DNA of 21,141 nucleotides from assembly GCA_903885895.1 (NCBI GenBank), contig CAISKC010000306.1, positions 1 to 21,141 on the forward strand, read 5' to 3'. The notes beneath the pieces are model-generated. The model was not told the origin of the DNA, did no database searches, and saw nothing but the letters and a program-made list of their open reading frames with translations. The DNA is from an uncultured Legionella sp. (GTDB lineage: Bacteria > Pseudomonadota > Gammaproteobacteria > Legionellales > Legionellaceae). This document shows, in pieces, positions 15,162 through 21,141 of the stretch. A program made the position numbers and the translations under genes. Position 1 is the stretch's first letter; the number at the start of each line of letters is the position of its first letter.

Positions 15162-15769
15162 TGTTCTATCCCCTCTTGTTTTAAAGCATCAGCAATCGAT
15201 TTGCGCGTTCGCAATTGTGCTTGATAATGCAACAAATGTTGTAGGGGTTGGAGCGGCAAATTCAATCCAATTGCCCAACGTAACACTACAAACAAATAAG
15301 CATCTGGCAAAGTAAAATGCTTTCCCATCAGATACGCATTATCTTTTAAACAATGATCAACATAGGTCAATGATTTCATAATTTTAGGGATAAAAATTTG
15401 TTGTTTCACATCCTCTGGAATCCCGCCATGGAACAACGGAGAAAACCCTTTGTGTAATTCTGTAGCGATATAATGTACCCATTCTAAAATGCGGTAGCGT
15501 TGCCAATCTCCTACTGGGGAAAGTAAATTACTTGCTTGATAATGATCGGCCAAATATTGCAGAATCACTGCATTTTCAGTCAAAATCTCACCGTTTTCTA
15601 AACATAAAGTTGGCACATAGCCTTTGGGATTAAGCGTAAAAAAATCTTGCCCACTCGCTGTCTGTTTGGTTTTCAAATCAACGGCTTCGTAATCGACAGG
15701 AACACCTATTTCATTCAAAATAATGCGCACCGCCAACGAACAAGCACCTCTTGCATAAAATAGTTTCAT
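15158..15769 (-). CDS. gstA: Beta-class glutathione S-transferase
   Basis: Cytosolic glutathione transferase that conjugates glutathione to electrophiles. The sequence follows E. coli GstA closely. The N-terminal thioredoxin-like domain begins MKLFYARGACSLAVRI with the beta-class Cys10. It includes NPKGYVPTL, with the cis-Pro that contacts glutathione, and LTENAVILQYLAD. The helical C-terminal domain has EWVHYIATELHKGFSPLF and the conserved FTLPDAYLFVVLRWA. Length is 203 residues, standard for the class. ATG 15769 is preceded by GGGG about 9 nt upstream. It heads a two-gene unit with the peptide transporter, whose start overlaps its stop; no functional link between the two is obvious. It is divergent from the patatin gene. 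Confidence 0.94.
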   Translation of the reverse strand: MKLFYARGACSLAVRIILNEIGVPVDYEAVDLKTKQTASGQDFFTLNPKGYVPTLCLENGEILTENAVILQYLADHYQASNLLSPVGDWQRYRILEWVHYIATELHKGFSPLFHGGIPEDVKQQIFIPKIMKSLTYVDHCLKDNAYLMGKHFTLPDAYLFVVLRWAIGLNLPLQPLQHLLHYQAQLRTRKSIADALKQEGIEQ

Positions 15770-15808
15770 TTCATTGTGCCCCGTTGCAACTTATCGATCA
15801 TTTATCAC

Positions 15809-15835
15809 ATCATAACAATGTTTAAAAAATGTTAA
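15809..15835 (-). promoter_or_regulatory. Candidate promoter of gstA
   Basis: On the minus strand TTAACA (15835-15830, five of six consensus bases) precedes TATGAT (15814-15809, five of six). The hexamers are strong, but the 15-nt spacer is shorter than ideal, hence the low confidence. The leader would be about 33 nt. Confidence 0.35.
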
Positions 15836-15927
15836 AAGCTACGTGTTGATCAATCCGAAAAAATAACCGCACAAACCCTGAGAGATCGACACATGGCTCT
15901 TTTAGAAATTAATTATTGCAGCGGAGT

Positions 15928-15956
15928 TTGCTATAGCGAAAACTGTCTACTAATAT
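15928..15956 (+). promoter_or_regulatory. Candidate promoter of the patatin gene
   Basis: TTGCTA (15928-15933) and TAATAT (15951-15956) are separated by 17 nt. Transcription would start near 15963, about 22 nt before ATG 15985. Each hexamer matches four of six consensus bases. Confidence 0.4.
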
Positions 15957-15984
15957 CTTTAATATACCTATTAAAAAGTATCTT

Positions 15985-17097
15985 ATGCCAAAAATAGCCC
16001 TTTATCTTGCTGGAGGCGGTGCTCGAGGTGCTTATCAGGCCGGTGTGTTAAAAGCCATCCATCAAATTCTAAATACAAAAACCACGCCCTTTACACATAT
16101 TTCTGGTGTCAGTATCGGTTCCATTAACGCCTCCATCCTAGCACAATATGCTGACGACTTTAGTTTTGGCATCGAAAAACTGCTCGACCTTTGGCAAAAC
16201 ATCCATTGCGACAATATTTTCTACGCTAAAAACTACGATTTGAGCAAATCTATTCTACGCAATCTCAGTCATTTCTTCATCAAAGGACCACGACCGACTC
16301 ATTTACTAGAAACAGCTCCTTTACACGATTTTCTCAGTACACATATCGATTTTCAGAGGATCCAAAGCAATATTGATAAAAACATATTAGAAACTCTGGA
16401 AATCATTACGCATTGCTATGAAACACAACAAACCATCTCTTTTTACCAACACAGCCTCACAGATTTTGAAGATTGGTATTATCCCAGACATGTTAGTCGT
16501 GCCTCCACCATCACTTTAGATCATATTTTGGCCTCCAGTGCATTACCATTGTTCTTTTCTCCCATTAAAATTCATGACATGCATTATGGAGATGGCAGTA
16601 TGGGACTGGTTTCTCCGTTACGCGGAACGGTGCGTTTTAAGGTCGATAAAATATTGATCGTTGGGACACGACAAATCCATGCCATAGATGATATAGAAAA
16701 ATTAAAAGCGCGCGACATTACCTTCGCACATGTTTTAGGTAGCATGCTAAACGGTTTGTTCTTAGATAATCTCGATCGAGATGTGGAACTTTTGAATCGC
16801 ATGAATGAAATTTCGCATCTCTTGTCGATCTGGAAAAAACGCAGTTCACCTTGGCGACCAGTTGAAACTTTGCATTTAAGGCCCAGTGTCGATGTAGCCA
16901 AAATTGCTCAAGCAGATTACCGCTCCATGCCAAAATTATTACGCTTCTTGCTCAATACGCTCGGCGCGCAAAGTCACTCTGGGGATTTACTAAGCTTCTT
17001 ATTATTCGAAAGTACTTTCACGCAAGATCTCATCAATTTAGGTTACCATGATACAATGCAATCAGCCGATCAGATCACGCGATTTTTTCAAGATTAG
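15985..17097 (+). CDS. Patatin-like phospholipase
   Basis: Serine acyl hydrolase of the patatin family, expected to release fatty acids from phospholipids. The Ser-Asp dyad motifs are clear: the oxyanion-hole loop GGGARG (residues 10-15), the nucleophile elbow GVSIG with Ser43, and Asp203 in YGDGS (DGS in place of the common DGG/DGA). The patatin domain spans about residues 1-215. The remaining 155 residues are helical with no recognised domain. There is no signal peptide or transmembrane helix, so the enzyme is cytosolic or leaves by a non-Sec route. ATG 15985 has no strong ribosome-binding site, but the patatin domain starts immediately, which supports it. Patatin proteins of intracellular gammaproteobacteria include secreted effectors such as Legionella VipD; whether this one is secreted is open. 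Confidence 0.9.
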   Translation: MPKIALYLAGGGARGAYQAGVLKAIHQILNTKTTPFTHISGVSIGSINASILAQYADDFSFGIEKLLDLWQNIHCDNIFYAKNYDLSKSILRNLSHFFIKGPRPTHLLETAPLHDFLSTHIDFQRIQSNIDKNILETLEIITHCYETQQTISFYQHSLTDFEDWYYPRHVSRASTITLDHILASSALPLFFSPIKIHDMHYGDGSMGLVSPLRGTVRFKVDKILIVGTRQIHAIDDIEKLKARDITFAHVLGSMLNGLFLDNLDRDVELLNRMNEISHLLSIWKKRSSPWRPVETLHLRPSVDVAKIAQADYRSMPKLLRFLLNTLGAQSHSGDLLSFLLFESTFTQDLINLGYHDTMQSADQITRFFQD

Positions 17098-17110
17098 AGA
17101 GAGGCTTATC

Positions 17111-17183
17111 ACCCCTCATCCCTGATGTATCCCCTCAGACCTCATCCACCCTATGTGCACCTTCTCCCCTCAAGGGGCGAAGG
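17111..17183. repeat. REP-like C-rich repeat with terminal hairpin
   Basis: C-rich stretches of the form CCCCTCATCC / CCCCTCAGACC lead to a hairpin in which the 11-nt arms 17160-17170 and 17173-17183 pair with one mismatch. The pattern resembles extragenic palindromes of the type CCTTCTCCCCT...AGGGGAGAAGG seen in many proteobacteria. It lies between the convergent patatin and EamA genes. No T-run follows on either strand, so it is not a canonical terminator, though it may protect the 3' ends of transcripts. Confidence 0.6.
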
Positions 17184-17197
17184 AAATACTTTACCCC

Positions 17198-17626
17198 CTA
17201 GCTCAACCCTACGCAAATAACCCCTAGCGCGATAAATACACTCCCAATAATAATGGGGGTATTAAGATGATGCTCATGAAATAAGAACCAGGTAAATAAG
17301 ATGGTAAACAACGGATAAGACAGCTCGATCAAGCCCGCTGATGTAGCATTTTTAGATTGTATCGATGCCACAATCGCCATATTGGCAATCACAACCACTA
17401 ATATCTCTATCACTGTTAACCGCAGTAAGGGTGGATTAGCCCACAACGTGGAAAGATCGGTTTTAAGCGTAGTAAAATAGGCGAAGACGCAGACAAACAA
17501 AGCACCTACTATCATTTCCAAAGCCAACACCGATATCAAAGAAATGCGCTGACCAATTTTTTCAGCCAGTGAATAATTGATACCCCATAAAACAGCCGCA
17601 ACCATCGCATAGATAAACCACATCAT
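17198..17626 (-). CDS. Half-size EamA (DMT) transporter
   Basis: Small integral membrane protein of 142 residues with five hydrophobic segments: about residues 3-20, 29-50, 69-89, 96-115 and 121-141. This amounts to a single EamA domain. Most EamA exporters carry two such domains (about 300 residues, ten helices), so this one would have to act as a dimer. The alternatives are that it is a half-transporter of the small-carrier type or a truncated remnant. ATG 17626 has AGGA 5 nt upstream, and this sequence overlaps the pepN stop codon 8 nt away, so it is translated after pepN. Candidate substrates (amino acids, metabolites) cannot be read from the sequence. Confidence 0.8.
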   Translation of the reverse strand: MMWFIYAMVAAVLWGINYSLAEKIGQRISLISVLALEMIVGALFVCVFAYFTTLKTDLSTLWANPPLLRLTVIEILVVVIANMAIVASIQSKNATSAGLIELSYPLFTILFTWFLFHEHHLNTPIIIGSVFIALGVICVGLS

Positions 17627-17634
17627 ACTATTCC

Positions 17635-20220
17635 TTATTTTTGCAAACTTTTATGCACCAGCTCCGCCAAGTCATTGGACAAAGGATGCTTGAGCAAAGC
17701 ATGCAATTCTGTTTGGATCAGGGTTTGCCGCGGTAAGTCCAACCGTTGCCAACGAGTCAATGGCAAAGCCAAACGCGCACTGACTTGCGGATTCAGAAGA
17801 TCTAAGTGTATCAACTGTTCTGTTAAAAAACGATAACCGTCTCCTGACTCAGCATGAAAATGTCTTAGATTGCCTTGTACAAAACTCCCCAGCAACGCAC
17901 GCACCCGATTTGGATTCGTGTAAACAAAATCGGGGTGCGCTATTAAAGCACGCACTTTTTCTAATGTGTGCACATTATCCGCCGTTGCTTGCACTGCGAA
18001 CCATTTATCTAGAACCAAGGTATCACGCGACCATTTTTGATAGAATTTCGCGCAGGCACGTTCTTGTAAAACCGGATCTCGACTATGCACCAATCCCACC
18101 AACCCAGCCAATTGTTCCGTCATCGTTTGTGCAGAATCTAGCAACGTCTCACAAGTGCCTAACCATTTAGGTTCGTCTGCTTTGAGCAATAAACGCAAGC
18201 ATTGCAAACGCAATTTACGTCGTCCAATCGCTTCCCCATGCACCGCAGAATCTGCTCTCGCTGATTCTTGCATAAATATGGCCGTCAACTCCGCCACCAA
18301 AGCTCTGCCGAGTGCCTGCAAAAATGCAAGCCGCGCGCATTCTAAGCGTTCAACATCGACCTCTGTTTCACTAGCAATCAAATCCTCAAAACTTGGCGGC
18401 ATTAATAATTCTGCTCGTAAAGCGGGATCCAAATGTTCGTCCATCAATGTTTGCGCCAAGGCAGCATAAATAGGTGCTAATGTTGCCTCAGAAACAGGCA
18501 TTTTTGTATGATAATGAGATAAGATAGCACCACGCATAAGTTGTTGTGCAGCATCCCATTTCGCAAATCCATTCGTTTCATAGCGTAATAACCCCAAAAG
18601 CTGTGCTTCATCGGCGGAGGTCTGCAAAATAATCGGTGCTGAAAAATCTCGCAGTAAAGACACCAGTGGTTGCGATGGTAAATCATCAAAATGGAATACC
18701 TGCGTCGCTTCACGCAATGCTAACAAAGGATTGGCAACTGGTATCGGCTGTCCAGTTTGATCAAACAACGCCATTAAAATAGGAATGTGAAACGGTAATT
18801 TTTTCTCCGTTTCAGCAGTAGGAGGGCAAGTTTGCGTGCAAGTAAGCGTCAAACGTCCCGAAGCATACTGCATATCTACTGTCACAGTAGGCGTACCTGC
18901 TTGATGATACCAATGCTTAAATTGTTGCAAATCGATACCTGACGCATCTTCCATTGCCGCCACAAAATCATCAATCGTGACAGCTTGACCATCATGACGT
19001 TCAAAATATAAATCCATCCCGCGACGAAATGCTACATCCCCCAGCAATTGATGTTGCATGCGAATGACTTCTGCGCCTTTTTCATAAATAGTCGCCGTAT
19101 AAAAATTAGATATTTCCTGATAAGAACTTGGTTGCACCGGATGAGCCATACTGCCCGCATCTTCTGGAAATTGAATATTGCGTAACACACGTACATCTTG
19201 GATCCGATTCACATCTCGTGAATTCATATCTCGTGAAAACTCTTGATCACGAAAAACCGTTAAGCCTTCTTTTAAGCTTAATTGAAACCAATCACGACAA
19301 GTCACACGATTGCCCGTCCAATTATGAAAATATTCGTGCGCCACCACTGATTCTATTTGCGCAAAATCATCATCCGTCGCCGTATCTGGGCGTGCTAAAA
19401 CACATTTGGAATTAAAGATGTTTAATCCTTTATTCTCCATAGCGCCCATATTAAAATCGTCCACAGCAACAATCATAAATACGGATAAATCATATTCACG
19501 GCCATAGCGTTCTTCATCCCAACGCATCGCATGCTTTAATGAACGCAAAGCATGTTCACAGCGATCTTGATTCCCTGGATCCACATACAAATGCAAGGCG
19601 ATCACACGTCCGGAGCGCGTGGTAAATTCATCACTACAACACGCCAAATTTCCCGCTACCAATGCAAATAAATAAGAGGGTTTTGGAAAAGGATCATGCC
19701 ATACCACCCAATGTCTCCCCGCATCACCATCCCCTGAATCAATTAAATTGCCATTGGACAACAAAATAGGATAGACCGCACGGTCCGCCGTAATTCTAGT
19801 GGTATACACTGCTAACACATCCGGTCTATCTGGAAAAAACGTGATACGGCGAAACCCTTGTGCTTCACATTGCGTACAGAACAATTGTTTAGAACGATAC
19901 AAACCCGACAATGCAGTATTTTTTTGTGGAAAAATCCGAGTGACAATCGTTAACGTGCAGGTATCTGGCAAATCTGGGATCAGCAAATCATCTTGGTCAT
20001 GTTGATAATTTGCCGGCGTCAAAGGCTGATCATTGAGCCAAACCTCTTCTAATTTTAAACCATCTCCGTGCAAGCGAAGGTTACCCACATCTTGACGTTG
20101 TAAATGCATTTCATTACGAACCAAAGCGTAATCTTCATATAAATCAAAAGCTAAAAAAACGTCTCTTAACGTAAAATTAGGCGGTTCATAATCTTTCAAA
20201 TAAACGGTGGATGATGACAT
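17635..20220 (-). CDS. pepN: Aminopeptidase N (M1 family)
   Basis: Zinc metalloaminopeptidase that removes N-terminal residues from peptides in the cytosol. The GAMEN exopeptidase motif is at 259-263. The zinc site is HEYFH (His295, Glu296, His299), with the third ligand Glu318 in LKEGLTV. Numbering is two residues short of E. coli PepN throughout this region. ATG 20220 (861 residues) is chosen because GGAG lies 5 nt upstream and the N-terminus (YLKDYEPPNFTLRDVFLAFDL) aligns with the start of E. coli PepN. The frame stays open for 90 more codons upstream, but these overlap the divergent adenylation-domain gene and look non-coding. It is followed by, and probably co-transcribed with, the EamA gene. 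Together with PepP and the peptide importer it would complete peptide use. Confidence 0.96.
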   Translation of the reverse strand: MSSSTVYLKDYEPPNFTLRDVFLAFDLYEDYALVRNEMHLQRQDVGNLRLHGDGLKLEEVWLNDQPLTPANYQHDQDDLLIPDLPDTCTLTIVTRIFPQKNTALSGLYRSKQLFCTQCEAQGFRRITFFPDRPDVLAVYTTRITADRAVYPILLSNGNLIDSGDGDAGRHWVVWHDPFPKPSYLFALVAGNLACCSDEFTTRSGRVIALHLYVDPGNQDRCEHALRSLKHAMRWDEERYGREYDLSVFMIVAVDDFNMGAMENKGLNIFNSKCVLARPDTATDDDFAQIESVVAHEYFHNWTGNRVTCRDWFQLSLKEGLTVFRDQEFSRDMNSRDVNRIQDVRVLRNIQFPEDAGSMAHPVQPSSYQEISNFYTATIYEKGAEVIRMQHQLLGDVAFRRGMDLYFERHDGQAVTIDDFVAAMEDASGIDLQQFKHWYHQAGTPTVTVDMQYASGRLTLTCTQTCPPTAETEKKLPFHIPILMALFDQTGQPIPVANPLLALREATQVFHFDDLPSQPLVSLLRDFSAPIILQTSADEAQLLGLLRYETNGFAKWDAAQQLMRGAILSHYHTKMPVSEATLAPIYAALAQTLMDEHLDPALRAELLMPPSFEDLIASETEVDVERLECARLAFLQALGRALVAELTAIFMQESARADSAVHGEAIGRRKLRLQCLRLLLKADEPKWLGTCETLLDSAQTMTEQLAGLVGLVHSRDPVLQERACAKFYQKWSRDTLVLDKWFAVQATADNVHTLEKVRALIAHPDFVYTNPNRVRALLGSFVQGNLRHFHAESGDGYRFLTEQLIHLDLLNPQVSARLALPLTRWQRLDLPRQTLIQTELHALLKHPLSNDLAELVHKSLQK

Positions 20221-20283
20221 GCGTACTCCAACAATAAAAATTTGATCTATACTGATAGAACAAATCATATTACAGATAACAGA
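20221..20283. promoter_or_regulatory. Divergent intergenic region between pepN and the adenylation-domain gene
   Basis: Sixty-three AT-rich bases must hold both promoters. On the minus strand a TATAGA hexamer is the best -10 for pepN, with only a weak -35. On the plus strand TTGATC (20242-20247) and TATACT (20248-20253) are the only promoter-like hexamers, and they do not form a well-spaced pair. I could not define either promoter with confidence. Confidence 0.3.
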
Positions 20284-21141
20284 ATGTCTCCATATGATTC
20301 TCGAAACATCATGCCAATACGCGGAGAATTGATTCCAATTAGCGATGATTTGATCACGCGCTTCATTACGCACGCCAACACATCTCCCAATAAAATTGCG
20401 ATCATGACCACAGAAGAATCCATCACTTATCAACAGCTCTATCTCGATGTGATCTATTGGAAAACACAGCTGATTGATATGCAAGGACAAATTTCAATCA
20501 TTTGTCTAGAGCGCAGCCCGCTTCTCATCACGTTGTTATTGGCCATGCAATGGCTCGGTATCCCCTATATTCCGGTTGATCCGGCTATACCCATTGAACG
20601 TCTGCGCACCATTATAAAAGACAGCCAAGCTCAAGCACTGATCTATGATGCCAGTAAGCATCCAGATTTTACGTCTTTGCCTTGCACCTTATTGGATGTG
20701 GCACACATGGCATCCCAACCTATCTCAGAACCATCGGTCACATCATACGAACCCAAGCAAACAGGCATTGCTTATATCATCTATACCTCCGGCACGACTG
20801 GAAAACCGAAAGGTGTAACGATTTCTTGTCTCGCGCTCCGAAATTTTTTAACCAGCATGAGCACATACTTCTTGCAAGAAGAACATGCCTTGGGATTGGC
20901 TGTTTCTTCCATCAGCTTTGATGTCTCTGTTTTAGAATTATATTTGCCTATTTGGCAAAAAAAAACGATTTTCCTCGTCAATCAAATGCAATACAAAAAT
21001 CCAATATGCCTCGCAGAAATATTAAATCACTACCCGATTACGTTCATAGTAGCAACAACCGCTTTTTGGAATATGCTCCTTAATTTAGAATGGCCAAGTC
21101 AACCTAATTTAGTAGCGATCTGTGGAGGAGAACCACTCACC
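20284..21141 (+). CDS. NRPS-type amino-acid adenylation domain protein, N-terminal part
   Basis: The open frame runs off the window after 286 codons. It encodes the first part of an AMP-forming adenylation domain, which activates an amino or aryl acid as an acyl-adenylate. Core motifs appear in order: A1-like ITYQQL, A2-like GIPYIPVDPAIPIERL, the phosphate-binding A3 loop YIIYTSGTTGKPKG, and A4-like SSISFDVSVLEL. The specificity-code residues and the A5-A10 motifs lie mainly beyond the edge. No condensation domain precedes it, so it is a stand-alone or loading adenylation domain, or the first module of a synthetase. The start is uncertain: ATG 20284 or 20311, neither with a good ribosome-binding site. 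The 27 residues before ITYQQL (LITRFITHANTSPNKIAI) fit the usual domain beginning. It is divergent from pepN. Confidence 0.85.
   Translation, partial: MSPYDSRNIMPIRGELIPISDDLITRFITHANTSPNKIAIMTTEESITYQQLYLDVIYWKTQLIDMQGQISIICLERSPLLITLLLAMQWLGIPYIPVDPAIPIERLRTIIKDSQAQALIYDASKHPDFTSLPCTLLDVAHMASQPISEPSVTSYEPKQTGIAYIIYTSGTTGKPKGVTISCLALRNFLTSMSTYFLQEEHALGLAVSSISFDVSVLELYLPIWQKKTIFLVNQMQYKNPICLAEILNHYPITFIVATTAFWNMLLNLEWPSQPNLVAICGGEPLT

Noticed and set aside
15893..15997. Small Cys-rich plus-strand frame of 34 codons upstream of the patatin gene
   Set aside because: It has no good ribosome-binding site, runs through the predicted patatin promoter and overlaps the patatin start codon. It could at most be a leader peptide, and the predicted transcript starts after its ATG.
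17160..17183. Hairpin between convergent genes as a bidirectional terminator
   Set aside because: No T-run follows the stem on either strand; the flanking C-rich pattern fits a REP-like repeat better.
20221..20490. Ninety-codon N-terminal extension of pepN
   Set aside because: PepN homology begins at Met 20220, which has a good GGAG; the extension has no recognisable features and overlaps the start of the divergent adenylation-domain gene.

Overview
The window reads as a chromosome segment of a gammaproteobacterium, most likely a host-associated member related to Legionellales/Coxiellales. This is inferred from gene content, not proven. The housekeeping genes are gammaproteobacterial: the conserved order ygfB-pepP-ubiH-ubiI, parC, pepN, a beta-class glutathione S-transferase and a POT peptide transporter. 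Between them sit genes I cannot name, patatin and papain-like proteins, and several palindromic dispersed repeats. No tRNA, rRNA, CRISPR array, transposase or integrase was seen.

Layout. 1-84: two adjacent hairpins, the second a perfect 22-bp inverted repeat. 114-2345: two paralogous papain-fold cysteine peptidases arranged tail to tail. The first lacks a signal peptide and a recognisable ribosome-binding site; the second has a clear signal peptide. 2367-2520: a composite repeat (three 19-bp tandem units, then a 26-bp-arm palindrome). 2523-6744 (minus strand): ygfB-pepP-ubiH-ubiI, tightly packed with overlapping start and stop codons; it supplies two ubiquinone-ring hydroxylases and an Xaa-Pro aminopeptidase. 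6889-11253 (plus strand): an AT-richer block of three unrecognised proteins of 329, 778 and 222 residues, the last two translationally overlapping, with a second palindromic repeat between the first and second. 11293-13530 (minus): parC with a TTG start. 13531-13721: an intergenic region with two consensus DnaA boxes. 13722-15769 (minus): gstA and a POT transporter, overlapping by 4 nt. 15985-17097 (plus): a patatin-like phospholipase. 17111-17183: a REP-like repeat between convergent genes. 17198-20220 (minus): pepN followed by a half-size EamA transporter. 20284-end (plus): the beginning of an NRPS-type adenylation domain, cut by the window edge.

Together, the peptide transporter, PepN, PepP and the exported papain-like enzyme would suit an organism that lives on peptides and amino acids, as intracellular gammaproteobacteria do. 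The most likely places for something undescribed are the 778/222-residue gene pair with its 329-residue neighbour, the twin peptidase locus, and the truncated adenylation-domain gene. All functional ideas for the unrecognised genes are inference.
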